A stretch of DNA of 64,000 bases from Streptomyces sp. MH60 (lineage in GTDB: Bacteria; Actinomycetota; Actinomycetes; Streptomycetales; Streptomycetaceae), in the NCBI RefSeq assembly GCF_002939385.1, contig NZ_MULI01000023.1:1-64000 (forward strand), given 5' to 3'. Below are positions 17,963 through 26,349 of this stretch, in pieces. Below the pieces are notes generated by a model that was given only the letters and a program-made list of their open reading frames with translations, did not search any database and was not told where the DNA came from. Each line of letters begins with the position of its first letter. The stretch's first letter is position 1. The translations under genes were made by a program, and so were the position numbers.

Positions 17963-18014
17963 CGGAACACCGTCCCGTTTACTCGCCCAACGATACGGAA
18001 CACTGTCCCGTTTA
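17963..18014. promoter_or_regulatory. two-copy TetR operator
   Basis: The 19-mer CGGAACACCGTCCCGTTTA (17963-17981) recurs as CGGAACACTGTCCCGTTTA (17996-18014), 33 bp apart or about three helical turns. Each copy is an imperfect palindrome (CGGRACAnnGTnCCG) of the size bound by TetR dimers. Both lie between the aldo/keto reductase and TetR starts. Downstream (18048-18110) the DNA shows repeated AACGGG/GGAACGG runs of unknown meaning. Confidence 0.75.
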
Positions 18015-18131
18015 GCAACCGCGGCGGTCGATACGTCGGCGACGACGGCGAGAACGACAACGGGAACGGCAACGGGAACGGAACGGGACGGGAATGACAC
18101 CGGGATCGGGAACGGCGAAGGGACGGAATCG

Positions 18132-18728
18132 GTGAAGGACGGCGAAGCGGCGACGGGGCAGGCAGCCTCCCGGCCCAAGCGCGCGGACGCCCGGCGCAAC
18201 GAGAAGTCCCTGCTCGACGCCGCGGCCGCGGTGTTCGTCAGGGCGGGCGTGGAAGCCCCCGTACGCGACATCGCGGCCGAGGCCGGCGTCGGGACGGCCA
18301 CGATCTACCGCCACTTCCCGACCCGGGCGGACCTCATCATCGGCGTCTACCGGCACCAGGTGGAGGCCTGCGCCGAGGCCGGCCCCGCCCTGCTGGCGAG
18401 CAGCCCCACCCCGTACGCCGCCCTCGCTACCTGGATCGACCGGTTCGTCGACTTCCTGGTCACCAAGCACGGCCTCGCCGCGGTCCTCCAGTCCGACAAC
18501 GCGGGCTTCGAGGCCCTCCACGCGTACTTCCTCGACCGCCTCGTCCCCGTGTGCACCGACCTCCTCGCCGCCGCGACCGCCTCCGGCGAGATCCACACCG
18601 ACGTACCGGCCATCGCCCTCATGCGCGGCGTCGGCAACCTCTGCATCGGCGCCGAGACCCCCGACCCGCGCTACGACGCCCGTCAACTGGCGGGGGTACT
18701 GGTCGCGGGGTTGCGCGACGGGGGCTGA
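18132..18728 (+). CDS. TetR-family transcriptional regulator
   Basis: The 198-residue repressor has an N-terminal TetR helix-turn-helix (about 21-67: SLLDAAAAVFVRAGVEAPVRDI then AGVGTATIYRHFPTRADLI). A helical ligand domain of the TetR_C type follows (VLQSDNAGFEALHAYFLDRLVP). GTG 18132 is chosen for the AAGGGA site 8 bases upstream. The frame is open further up, but that part is low-complexity Thr/Gly sequence from the repeated region. It probably represses itself and the divergent aldo/keto reductase through the 17963-18014 operators. Confidence 0.88.
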   Translation: MKDGEAATGQAASRPKRADARRNEKSLLDAAAAVFVRAGVEAPVRDIAAEAGVGTATIYRHFPTRADLIIGVYRHQVEACAEAGPALLASSPTPYAALATWIDRFVDFLVTKHGLAAVLQSDNAGFEALHAYFLDRLVPVCTDLLAAATASGEIHTDVPAIALMRGVGNLCIGAETPDPRYDARQLAGVLVAGLRDGG

Positions 18729-18761
18729 CCCCGGTGGGCGTGCCGGGTGACGTCCGTCCGC

Positions 18762-19287
18762 TCAGCGCGTCCACAGCGACAGGTCGCTGCTCGTCGCCAC
18801 GGCGATGATGCGGCCGGAGGGTGAGAAGCCCGCCGCTCGGAACGTGGAGTAGTCGGAGTGGAAGAGGTGCCACCACCGCTCTCCGTGCGGACCGGCGTGG
18901 CGGAGGCCGCCGTCACGGGACAACAGAGCGCACCCGGCAGCCGTTGATGGGGCCCAGCCCGGGGCAGGACAGGTCGGCTGCTTCGTCGGGTGTGCTGCCG
19001 TCGGGTTCGGGATCCCGGTCCCTGGCGGTCTTCTCTCCGGTGACGGCGTCGAAGAGACCGTGGCCGTCGTGCGAGACGACCATGACCAGGTCACGGCCGC
19101 TGTCGGGGTGCGCCGCGAAACCGATGCCGAGCAGCCCGCCGACCGGCACGAGACCGACGGACCGCCAGGGCCCGGGAACCGAAGGCGCCGCGAGCAGCCG
19201 CTCCCGCATCGCCCGCTGATACACCGATAGCTCCGCCTCGTGCCCCGACCGCTCGGCGGAAGCGGACTTCTCGGCCCGGGACATCAT
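18762..19287 (-). pseudogene. frameshifted hypothetical gene
   Basis: Reading from ATG 19287, a sensible frame (MMSRAEKSASAERSGHEAEL and on, about 124 residues) stops at TGA 18913-18915. A second frame that lacks its own start continues with well-behaved coding sequence (HGERWWHLFHSDYSTFRAAG) to a stop at 18762. Total length is 526 nt, one base more than a whole number of codons, as expected for a single-base insertion. The change should lie near 18915-18935. Fused, the product would be about 174 residues of unknown function. The ATG overlaps the stop of the upstream DUF4291 gene (TAATG). A sequencing error is possible. Confidence 0.6.
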
Positions 19288-19940
19288 TACTCCCGAACGG
19301 TCCGGACCGGTGGCTGGACAGCCGGTCGACGTGACGGTGGCGGGTCCGGCGGTCGTACGTCGCTCAGTAGTTCCTCCGCGGCGGGGTACGGCCGCTCCCG
19401 GGGCAGCAGGTGTCGTGCCGAGTCGAGGTCGCCTTCGCGTACGAAGCCGTGGATCTCGTGGGCGAGAGGGGTGACGTCACGGATCCCGACCGTCCACTCG
19501 TCGGCGTACCGGCGCGCGGCCTCGCCGGAGAGGCCGAGCTGGAGGGAGCGGTACGGCAGGGGCCGCAGACGCAGGTCGCGTTCGGGGTCCCACTGGACAC
19601 GGGTGGGTGAGCGCTTCAACTCGCGCTGCCAGGTGGCTCGGTCGGGGTGCACGCCGGGCTGGTAGCTCGACAGGCATGCGTTGCGCAGGGCCCACTCGAA
19701 GCCCTCGCGGCTGATCTCGACCGCCAGGACGGTCTCCTGGCCCTCCTTGGCGGCCCATCCGCAGCGGTACATCATCCACAGGAACGACGGCTTGATCCAC
19801 GTCATCCTGTCCCGCTTCCAGGCAGCGGGGAAGCGTCCCTCGCGGGCGGCGGGGAGGCCGATCTCCGGGGTGTACGCCTGGTAGACGGTGACGGTGGACG
19901 CCGTGTGGACCGCCCGGACCTCGTGCGGGGGTTGTTGCAT
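19287..19940 (-). CDS. DUF4291 family protein
   Basis: The 217-residue protein matches the DUF4291 pattern: TVTVYQAYTPEIG near 18, RMTWIKPSFLWMMYRCGWA near 43-61, VLAVEISREGFEWAL, and VQWDPERDLRLRPLPYRSLQ near 124-143. The biochemical role of the family is not known to me. ATG 19940 gives the usual family start (about 10 residues before the VRA/VYQAY strand), although no clear ribosome-binding site precedes it. The upstream frame is open but unlike the family. It is probably translated with the frameshifted gene downstream (TAATG overlap). Confidence 0.82.
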   Translation of the reverse strand: MQQPPHEVRAVHTASTVTVYQAYTPEIGLPAAREGRFPAAWKRDRMTWIKPSFLWMMYRCGWAAKEGQETVLAVEISREGFEWALRNACLSSYQPGVHPDRATWQRELKRSPTRVQWDPERDLRLRPLPYRSLQLGLSGEAARRYADEWTVGIRDVTPLAHEIHGFVREGDLDSARHLLPRERPYPAAEELLSDVRPPDPPPSRRPAVQPPVRTVRE

Positions 19941-19974
19941 GGCGTACAGCTTGGGTCGGGGGCTCCGAATCGGG

Positions 19975-20199
19975 CTACCGGTTTTCGGCAGCGGCACGGC
20001 TGCTGTACTGGCCAGGTCGAAGAATTTGCAGGTCTGCCGCCAGGTCCGGCTGGCGCCGGATGTAGACATGGGCCGCCCACTGAGCGATGAACCGCTGCAG
20101 GGGCGCCAGGTCCGAACCCTGCCGGGACTGGTCCGCCGCCTGGTCCAACTCCCGCGTGAACGCGGGCAGCGCTGCCGGCGTGATCTGTCTGGCTCCCAC
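19975..20199 (-). CDS. short DUF6247-like protein, probably truncated
   Basis: The 74-residue ORF has the central pattern I associate with DUF6247 proteins: ALPAFTRELDQAADQSRQ, then APLQRFIAQWAAHVYIRRQP. The usual N-terminal segment (about 15 residues) is missing; an in-frame TGA lies two codons before GTG 20199, and no ribosome-binding site is seen. Such proteins often sit next to RelE-like toxins, but none is present here. It lies 34 bases upstream of the DUF4291 start, in the same direction. It may be a remnant. Confidence 0.45.
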   Translation of the reverse strand: MGARQITPAALPAFTRELDQAADQSRQGSDLAPLQRFIAQWAAHVYIRRQPDLAADLQILRPGQYSSRAAAENR

Positions 20200-20423
20200 G
20201 CATCAGGCTGTCCGGCGCGAGCGCCGCCGTACCGCTCGAACGGGTGAGGCAGTGCCGATGCGTCCCTCCGGGGTGGCAGCCGGTCGGGCGGATGCCGCTC
20301 GGACGATCGGGCGTGGAATGGTTGAGGGTGCCCCGTGCGTTGCACAAGCGTGGGTATGGGAGCCAGTCGGGTATGGGCCGCGTGCCCGAGTGACCGAGCC
20401 GAGAGATTTTTTGGAGGGCCGCG

Positions 20424-20936
20424 ATGGCTGCGCAGACACAGAGGGCCGTGCTGGCGGGCGGATGCTTCTGGGGGATGGAGGAGCTGATCCGTCGGCTCCC
20501 GGGCGTGACCGCGACCCGGGTCGGGTACACCGGGGGTGACGTGCCGAACGCGACGTACCGCAACCACGGCACGCACGCGGAGGCCATCGAGATCCTCTTC
20601 GACCCCGAGGTGACCGACTACCGCGCGATCCTGGAGTTCTTCTTCCAGATCCACGACCCGAGCACCAAGAACCGCCAGGGCAACGACATCGGCCTCAGCT
20701 ACCGCTCGGCGATCTACTACGTGGACGACGAGCAGAAGCGGATCGCCGAGGACACCATCGCGGACGTGGACGCCTCCGGGCTGTGGCCCGGCAAGGTCGT
20801 CACCGAGGTGGAGCCGGTCGGCCCGTTCTGGGAGGCCGAGCCCGAGCACCAGGACTACCTGCAGCGTTACCCGGACGGGTACACCTGCCACTTCCCGCGC
20901 CCGGGATGGCGGCTGCCCGCCCGTACCGAGGGCTGA
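20424..20936 (+). CDS. msrA: peptide methionine (S)-S-oxide reductase
   Basis: MsrA repairs oxidised methionine (S-sulfoxide) in proteins using thioredoxin. The 170-residue protein has the nucleophile Cys14 in GGCFWGMEE, the conserved GYTGG and HAEAI segments, and the FFQIHDPS motif. A C-terminal Cys near 155 (YTCHFPRP) could resolve the sulfenic acid. A strong site TTGGAGG lies 5 bases before the ATG. A terminator follows at 20952. Confidence 0.95.
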   Translation: MAAQTQRAVLAGGCFWGMEELIRRLPGVTATRVGYTGGDVPNATYRNHGTHAEAIEILFDPEVTDYRAILEFFFQIHDPSTKNRQGNDIGLSYRSAIYYVDDEQKRIAEDTIADVDASGLWPGKVVTEVEPVGPFWEAEPEHQDYLQRYPDGYTCHFPRPGWRLPARTEG

Positions 20937-20951
20937 GGGTTCACCGAGAAG

Positions 20952-20979
20952 CGGTCCGGCCGGGTTCGCGGCCGGACCG
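20952..20979. terminator. terminator between msrA and convergent gene
   Basis: An 11-bp perfect stem CGGTCCGGCCG / CGGCCGGACCG with loop GGTTCG lies between the two stop codons and can act in both directions. Confidence 0.8.
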
Positions 20980-20994
20980 TTCGTCGTGGGGCGC

Positions 20995-22113
20995 TCAGTG
21001 CGGCAGCGTCGCCGGGCTGCCCCCGTTCGCCTCGTATCCCGCCACCGCCAGCGCTCGGTAGACCGCGAACTCCGCCGCCGGGTCGGCCGACAGGGTCCAC
21101 GGCAGGGCGCCGACGTGGCCGTCTATGACCATCAGCTGGTTCATCGCCTCGGCCCAGCGCTCGCCGCGGACCAGGAAGAAGACCAGCAGGTGGCGGACGT
21201 GCGCCTGCATCGGGTCGTCCGGGTGGGCGCCGTGGACCGCGTGCAGCGCGCCGTGGACCGCCTTGGTGACGACCTCGCTCTGGTAGAAGCCGCTGACCAG
21301 GTTGACCTCGGGCAGGTGCTCGAAGACCGCGAAGAGCGGCATCGCCGCCAGCAGGGAACCCCGCGGGGCGCGCGCGGCCGCCGCCTCCGCGAAGGAGTAC
21401 GCCAGCTCGCGCGAGCCGTGCCACTTCTCGCACCAGTACTGCAGGGCGGCCAGATGAGCGCCCATGTGGTTCGGAGCGCGGTCCAGGATCTTCAGCCAGA
21501 GCTGCTCGAACTCCTCGCGCGGGTAACCGAGACCGCGGGCCACCGACAGCTCGATGATGTAGGGGACCGGGTCCCCGGGCGCGAGGAGGGCCGCCTCGCC
21601 GCAGGCCGCCTTCGCCTCCTCCATGATGATCCGGAAGTCGTCCGAGCCCGGCGTCGCCGTGCGCCACGCCTGCTGCACCAGGAACTCGGCGTGCACCGCC
21701 GCGCCCCCCGCGTCCTTGGGCATCTCCGCCCGCCACACCCGCAGCCACTGCCCGCCCGGTGTCTCCCCGACACCGCCGGGCCGCTGCCGCAGCTCCAGCG
21801 ACGCGGCGCCCGCGAAGGCCTGCACGCGCTGCCAGCGCCGCTCGCCCTTCGCCTCCGTGCCGGCGAGGAGCTGCTGCGCCCCCCGGTAGTCCTGGGTGCG
21901 CTGCACCAGGTCCAGGACGTCCAGCAGGTCCTCGTCCGGACCCGGCATGCGGATGTCCAGCTCCTCCTCGCGGGCGAAGCCGTAGTTCGCGGGGTCGGCG
22001 GCATCCGGGTGGCCGGGCTCGACCAGGCCGACCGCGCCGCGCCGGCGCCGCGAGAGTTGGAGCAGCACGAAGCCGAGCATGACCAGGGCCATCAGGACCC
22101 AGAGAATCTCCAT
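20995..22113 (-). CDS. hypothetical protein with N-terminal membrane anchor
   Basis: The 372-residue protein starts with one transmembrane segment (EILWVLMALVMLGFVLLQL, residues 2-20), then RRRR, so the bulk should be cytoplasmic. The rest is helix-rich with TPR-like spacing (EEAKAACGEAALLAPGDPVPY near 170, LKILDRAPNHMGAHLAAL near 208), and a Trp-rich WRAEMP/WCEKWHG part. I do not recognise a named family. No clear ribosome-binding site precedes ATG 22113. It is divergent from metB across 96 bp. Confidence 0.75.
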   Translation of the reverse strand: MEILWVLMALVMLGFVLLQLSRRRRGAVGLVEPGHPDAADPANYGFAREEELDIRMPGPDEDLLDVLDLVQRTQDYRGAQQLLAGTEAKGERRWQRVQAFAGAASLELRQRPGGVGETPGGQWLRVWRAEMPKDAGGAAVHAEFLVQQAWRTATPGSDDFRIIMEEAKAACGEAALLAPGDPVPYIIELSVARGLGYPREEFEQLWLKILDRAPNHMGAHLAALQYWCEKWHGSRELAYSFAEAAAARAPRGSLLAAMPLFAVFEHLPEVNLVSGFYQSEVVTKAVHGALHAVHGAHPDDPMQAHVRHLLVFFLVRGERWAEAMNQLMVIDGHVGALPWTLSADPAAEFAVYRALAVAGYEANGGSPATLPH

Positions 22114-22209
22114 GTCTCAAGCGAACCAGACGCCGCCGACAATTGGCCAACCTGTCCCCCGCCCTGTGGAAAACCCGCGAAGCGTTCCGCACGGCTACCC
22201 TCGGTGCCC

Positions 22210-23364
22210 ATGAGCGACAGGCACATCAGTCAGCACTTCGAGACGCTCGCGATCCACGCGGGCAACACCGCCGATCCCCTGACGGGCGCGGTGGTCCCGC
22301 CGATCTATCAGGTGTCGACCTACAAGCAGGACGGCGTCGGCGGGTTGCGCGGCGGCTACGAGTACAGCCGCAGCGCCAACCCCACCCGCACGGCCCTGGA
22401 GGAGAACCTCGCCGCCCTGGAGGGCGGCAGGCGAGGTCTCGCGTTCGCGTCCGGACTGGCGGCCGAGGACTGCCTGTTGCGTACGCTGCTGAGCCCCGGC
22501 GACCACGTGGTGATCCCGAACGACGCGTACGGCGGCACCTTCCGCCTCTTCGCCAAGGTCGCCACCCGGTGGGGCGTCGAGTGGTCCGTGGCCGACACCG
22601 GCGACGCCGCGGCCGTGCGGGCCGCACTCACCCCGAAGACCAAGGCGGTGTGGGTGGAGACCCCCTCCAACCCGCTGCTCGGCATCACCGACATCGCGCA
22701 GGTCGCGCAGGTCGCCCGGGACGCCGGCGCCCGGCTCGTCGTCGACAACACCTTCGCCACCCCGTACCTCCAGCAGCCGCTGGCGCTCGGCGCGGACGTC
22801 GTCGTGCACTCGCTGACCAAGTACATGGGCGGCCACTCGGACGTGGTCGGCGGCGCGCTGATCGTGGGCGACCAGGAGCTGGGCGAGGAGCTGGCCTTCC
22901 ACCAGAACGCGATGGGCGCGGTCGCCGGGCCCTTCGACTCCTGGCTGGTGCTGCGCGGCACCAAGACCCTCGCGGTGCGCATGGACCGGCACAGCGAGAA
23001 CGCGACCAAGGTCGCCGAGATGCTCTCCCGGCACGCGCGCGTGACGAGCGTGCTGTACCCGGGGCTGCCCGAGCACCCGGGGCACGAGGTCGCCGCCAAG
23101 CAGATGAAGGCGTTCGGCGGCATGGTGTCCTTCCGCGTCGAGGGCGGCGAGCAGGCCGCCGTCGAGGTGTGCAACCGCGCGAAGGTCTTCACGCTCGGCG
23201 AGTCCCTGGGCGGCGTCGAGTCGCTGATCGAGCACCCGGGCCGGATGACCCACGCCTCCGCGGCGGGCTCCGCCCTGGAGGTGCCCGCCGACCTGGTGCG
23301 GCTGTCGGTCGGCATCGAGAACGCCGACGACCTGCTGGCGGACCTCCAGCAGGCGCTGGGCTAG
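22210..23364 (+). CDS. metB: cystathionine gamma-synthase (or gamma-lyase)
   Basis: This PLP enzyme of trans-sulfuration joins an activated homoserine ester with cysteine to form cystathionine; close relatives run the lyase reaction. The 384-residue protein has YEYSRSANPTR near 56, the FASGLAA segment, the PLP Lys in VVHSLTKYMGGHSDV (near 208) and SLGGVESLIEHP near 336. Sequence alone does not separate synthase from lyase, and actinobacterial members are often bifunctional. ATG 22210 fits the usual start. TACCCT (22196-22201) 8 bases upstream and the absence of a ribosome-binding site suggest a leaderless mRNA. No riboswitch is seen. Confidence 0.92.
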   Translation: MSDRHISQHFETLAIHAGNTADPLTGAVVPPIYQVSTYKQDGVGGLRGGYEYSRSANPTRTALEENLAALEGGRRGLAFASGLAAEDCLLRTLLSPGDHVVIPNDAYGGTFRLFAKVATRWGVEWSVADTGDAAAVRAALTPKTKAVWVETPSNPLLGITDIAQVAQVARDAGARLVVDNTFATPYLQQPLALGADVVVHSLTKYMGGHSDVVGGALIVGDQELGEELAFHQNAMGAVAGPFDSWLVLRGTKTLAVRMDRHSENATKVAEMLSRHARVTSVLYPGLPEHPGHEVAAKQMKAFGGMVSFRVEGGEQAAVEVCNRAKVFTLGESLGGVESLIEHPGRMTHASAAGSALEVPADLVRLSVGIENADDLLADLQQALG

Positions 23365-23374
23365 CGGAGAGGGC

Positions 23375-23632
23375 TCACCAGCCCTCCCAGCCGGTCACGG
23401 GTGGGGTCGTCTCCGAGGGCGGCTCCACCCACGGCTGGACGGTCAGCGCCCACACCGCGAACGCCACGGCCGCGGCGCCCAGCAGCAGCCACATCAGGCG
23501 GCGGGCGGCGGTCCTGCGGCGCAGCATACGGCCGCCGCGGCGGACGGCCTCCGCACAGAGGTCGGGCGGCACCCGCGGCGGCGACTGCTCCATGATCTGC
23601 CGCGCGGCGGCCTCCCGCCGGGGACGGTTCAC
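23375..23632 (-). CDS. small single-pass membrane protein next to sigma-like gene
   Basis: The 85-residue protein has a basic N-terminal half (NRPRREAAARQIMEQSPPRV, then RMLRRRTAARRL), one transmembrane helix (MWLLLGAAAVAFAVWALTV, near 47-65) and a short Pro/Thr outer tail. GTG 23632 is chosen for GGGAGGT 4-5 bases upstream. It lies downstream of the sigma-like gene with about 94 bp between. Anti-sigma function is possible by position, but the HxxxCxxC zinc motif of ZAS anti-sigma factors is absent. Confidence 0.65.
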   Translation of the reverse strand: MNRPRREAAARQIMEQSPPRVPPDLCAEAVRRGGRMLRRRTAARRLMWLLLGAAAVAFAVWALTVQPWVEPPSETTPPVTGWEGW

Positions 23633-23726
23633 CGGCACCTCCCGGTCCGCCACGCGCGCGTGCCGGCCGTCGCGCGGGTCATCGCGCACGTCGCCGTACG
23701 GCTGCTCCGGGCGCTCGCCTGGCCGG

Positions 23727-24233
23727 TCACGGCGTCGCCGCCTTCGCTTCCGACGCCACCGGCCGGGCCGGTGCGGGCGGCGGGTGCAGCAGGGCGGCCG
23801 TCGCGCGGTCGCAGAGCGTCCGTACCCGTTCCGCGGGCAGGCCCAGCAGCGCGGCCGTCTGTTCCTCGGCGACGCCTTCGTACAGCCTGAGCACCAGGAC
23901 CAGGCGTTCCTGCGGCGCGAGTGGGCCCAGGGGGCCCACGGGCCGCCGGCGGGCCCGGCCGAGAACGCCGTACCGGTGCCACGCCTCACGGGCGAAACGC
24001 GTGGCCAGGTACTGGCGGGCCCGGTCGTACGGGTCCTCCCCGTGCAGCCGGTCCCAGTACGCGTACGTGTGGGCCAGACTCAGGGCCAGCAGGCGCCGCG
24101 CGCGCGGGTTGGCGTCCGGGGCCTCGGCGGTGAGCAGGGTCGCGGCGTGCAGGAGCCGCCCTGCCGCGCCCGCGACGAACGCCTCGAACTCGCGGGCCCG
24201 GCGGGCGTTCCGGGACGCATGCCGTTCTCGCAC
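23727..24233 (-). CDS. sigma-70/ECF-like DNA-binding protein
   Basis: The 168-residue protein ends with a sigma region-4-like helix-turn-helix: LAPQERLVLVLRLYEGVAEEQTAALLGLPAERVRTLCDRA (about 107-146). The N-terminal half is helical and aligns loosely with region 2 (FEAFVAGAAGRLLHAATLLT, DRARQYLATRFAREAWHRYG), but the promoter-melting signature is weak. It may be a degenerate SigE-type factor. GTG 24233 has GGGAGG 4-5 bases upstream. The 155-bp gap to the MarR gene holds nothing I can name. Confidence 0.7.
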   Translation of the reverse strand: MRERHASRNARRAREFEAFVAGAAGRLLHAATLLTAEAPDANPRARRLLALSLAHTYAYWDRLHGEDPYDRARQYLATRFAREAWHRYGVLGRARRRPVGPLGPLAPQERLVLVLRLYEGVAEEQTAALLGLPAERVRTLCDRATAALLHPPPAPARPVASEAKAATP

Positions 24234-24388
24234 CGCGCCTCCCGCCCAGACGGCGACGACCCCTGAGGTCTCATATCAGGCCAGGGGCGGCCCGTCGGTC
24301 AAGGGTTCGGTGCGAACCCCGCTCCGAAAGCTCCGGGAAAGCTGAGGGAAAGCTTCGGAAAGCCGCGGAACGGCGTGCGAAGCGTCGC

Positions 24389-24913
24389 TCAGGAGCCCGC
24401 CTGCGCGTCGGTGGACGCCACGCCGGAGGGGGCCATACGGGCGGACAGGGCGCCGTTGAAGCGTGCCAGGAGCGCGCAGAACGTCTCGCGCTCCTGCGGC
24501 GCCCAGTCGTGGGTCAGTTCGGCCATGAGCTGACGCCGGGAGGAGCGGACCTCCTCCAGCCGCGCCACGCCGCGCGGCGACAGCTGCAGGACCACCGCGC
24601 GGCCGTCCTCGGGGTGGGAGGTCCGCTTGACGAGTCCGGTGTCGACGAGCGGGGCCACCTGCCGGGTGACCGTCGAGGAGTCGATCCCCATGCTCGCGGC
24701 GAGCGCCTTCACGCCCATCGGGCCCTCTTTGTCGAGGCGGTTGAGCAGCAGGTAGGCGGCGCGGTCCATGGAGTTGCGCACCTGGCCGACCCCGCCGAGT
24801 CGGGTCTGTTCGGCGCGTCGGGCGAAGAGCGCGACCTCGTGCTGGAGCGTCTCGAGAAGACCGGTGTCACCGGCGGTCGTCATGTCCATCGACATTTCAG
24901 GTGTTGTGGGCAT
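24389..24913 (-). CDS. MarR-family transcriptional regulator
   Basis: The 174-residue regulator has a winged helix with GPMGVKALAASMGIDSSTVTRQVAPLVDTGLVKR (about 64-98) and the wing SHPEDGRAVVLQLSPRG. MarR proteins bind DNA as dimers and often release it with aromatic or oxidising ligands. ATG 24913 is used, and ATG 24895 is an in-frame alternative. Neither has a clear ribosome-binding site. It is divergent from the threonine dehydratase gene across about 145 bp, so it may control itself or that gene. Confidence 0.85.
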   Translation of the reverse strand: MPTTPEMSMDMTTAGDTGLLETLQHEVALFARRAEQTRLGGVGQVRNSMDRAAYLLLNRLDKEGPMGVKALAASMGIDSSTVTRQVAPLVDTGLVKRTSHPEDGRAVVLQLSPRGVARLEEVRSSRRQLMAELTHDWAPQERETFCALLARFNGALSARMAPSGVASTDAQAGS

Positions 24914-25058
24914 GGCCGGGGGCTCACTTCGTGGAGGGCTGCTAATTGGGGGACAGGGTACGCGGCCGGGCGGCAAGGCGTACCGGCGCTGGGCAAAGCG
25001 GGTCTCGGTGGTTGGTCACAACGGTGCGGGGCGTCCGGGAACTGCGATGCTGGAGGGT

Positions 25059-26288
25059 ATGAGCTACAGCACGACGCGCCTGGTCGCTCCCGTCACCCTC
25101 GACGACGTGCGCGGCGCCCAGAAGATGCTCTCGGGCGTGGCGCGGGTGACGGCGATGGAGGGCAGCAGGCACCTGTCCCAGCTGGTCGGCTCGCCGGTGC
25201 ACTTCAAGTGCGAGAACCTGCAGCGGACGGGCTCGTTCAAGCTGCGCGGCGCCTATGTGCGGATTGCCGGGCTGCTGCCCGAGCAGCGGGCCGCGGGTGT
25301 GGTCGCGGCGAGCGCGGGCAACCACGCGCAGGGCGTCGCGCTGGCGTCGTCGCTGCTCGGTGTGCGCTCGACGGTGTTCATGCCGCAGGGGGCGCCGCTG
25401 CCGAAGATCAGCGCGACCCGGGACTACGGCGCCGAGGTGCGGCTGCACGGCCAGGTGGTGGACGAGACGCTGGCCGCCGCCCAGGAGTACGCGGAGCGGA
25501 CCGGCGCGGTCTTCATCCACCCCTTCGACCATCCCGACGTCATCGCGGGCCAGGGCACGGTCGGGCTGGAGATCCTGGAGCAGTGCCCCGAGGTGCGGAC
25601 CGTCGTGGTCGGCATCGGCGGGGGCGGGCTGGCGGCCGGGATCGCGGTCGCGGTGAAGGCGCTGCGGCCGGACGTGCGGATCGTCGGCGTGCAGGCGGAG
25701 GGCGCGGCCGCCTACCCGCCCTCGCTGGCCGTGGGGCGCCCGGTCGCCGTCGAGAACCCGGCGACGATGGCCGACGGGATCAAGGTGGGGCGGCCCGGCG
25801 ACGTGCCGTTCGGGATCGTCGGCGAGCTGGTGGACGAGGTCCGCACGGTCTCCGAGGACGAGCTGTCGACCGCGCTGCTGCTGTGTCTGGAGCGGGCCAA
25901 GCTGGTCGTGGAACCGGCCGGGGCGAGCCCGGTGGCGGCGCTGCTGAGCGCGCCGGACGCCTTCGCGGGGCCGGTCGTGGCGGTCCTGTCCGGCGGCAAC
26001 GTGGACCCGGTGCTGATGCAGGGCGTGCTGCGGCACGGCATGGCCGCGCAGGGCCGCTACCTGGCGGTCCGGCTGCGGCTGACGGACCGGCCCGGGGCCC
26101 TGGCCACGCTTCTCGGGGTGTTGTCAGTGGTCGACGCTAACGTCCTCGATGTGAGCCACGTCCGAACCCATCCGCGGCTCGGGCTCACGGAGGCGGAGGT
26201 CGAACTGCACCTGGAGACGAAGGGCCCGGAGCACTGCACCGAGGTCGGCCGCGCGCTGCGGGAAGCGGGTTACACCGTCATCGCCTGA
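25059..26288 (+). CDS. ilvA: threonine dehydratase with C-terminal ACT-like domain
   Basis: This PLP enzyme converts L-threonine to 2-oxobutanoate and ammonia, the first committed step to isoleucine. The 409-residue protein has the PLP Lys in RTGSFKLRGA (near 58), the SAGNHAQG substrate loop (near 87), the glycine-rich VGIGGGGLAAG (near 189) and a single C-terminal ACT-like domain (RYLAVRLRLTDRPGALATLL, about 331-409). One ACT domain rather than two resembles the shorter dehydratases. ATG 25059 has GGAG 3 bases away; ATG 25047 is in frame with GGGA 7 bases upstream and is a real alternative. Confidence 0.92.
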   Translation: MSYSTTRLVAPVTLDDVRGAQKMLSGVARVTAMEGSRHLSQLVGSPVHFKCENLQRTGSFKLRGAYVRIAGLLPEQRAAGVVAASAGNHAQGVALASSLLGVRSTVFMPQGAPLPKISATRDYGAEVRLHGQVVDETLAAAQEYAERTGAVFIHPFDHPDVIAGQGTVGLEILEQCPEVRTVVVGIGGGGLAAGIAVAVKALRPDVRIVGVQAEGAAAYPPSLAVGRPVAVENPATMADGIKVGRPGDVPFGIVGELVDEVRTVSEDELSTALLLCLERAKLVVEPAGASPVAALLSAPDAFAGPVVAVLSGGNVDPVLMQGVLRHGMAAQGRYLAVRLRLTDRPGALATLLGVLSVVDANVLDVSHVRTHPRLGLTEAEVELHLETKGPEHCTEVGRALREAGYTVIA

Positions 26289-26299
26289 GCCCCCTGGGG

Positions 26300-26313
26300 C
26301 CCCTGTGCAGGGG
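26300..26313 (+). terminator. weak hairpin after threonine dehydratase
   Basis: CCCCT-GTGC-AGGGG forms a 5-bp stem 12 bases after the stop. The stem is short, so the call is tentative. Confidence 0.35.
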
Positions 26314-26349
26314 ACGGCCGCCACTTCGTCACTCGTTCGAGCAACTGCA

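Noticed and set aside
18762..19287. Programmed ribosomal frameshift
   Set aside because: No slippery heptamer or downstream pseudoknot is apparent near 18915-18935; simple mutation or sequencing error is more likely.
22114..22209. SAM or cobalamin riboswitch before metB
   Set aside because: The gap is only 96 bases and no conserved riboswitch core is seen; a leaderless start fits better.
23365..23730. Longer versions of the small membrane protein starting further upstream
   Set aside because: The upstream in-frame part is Arg-rich antisense-like sequence; GTG 23632 has the best ribosome-binding site.
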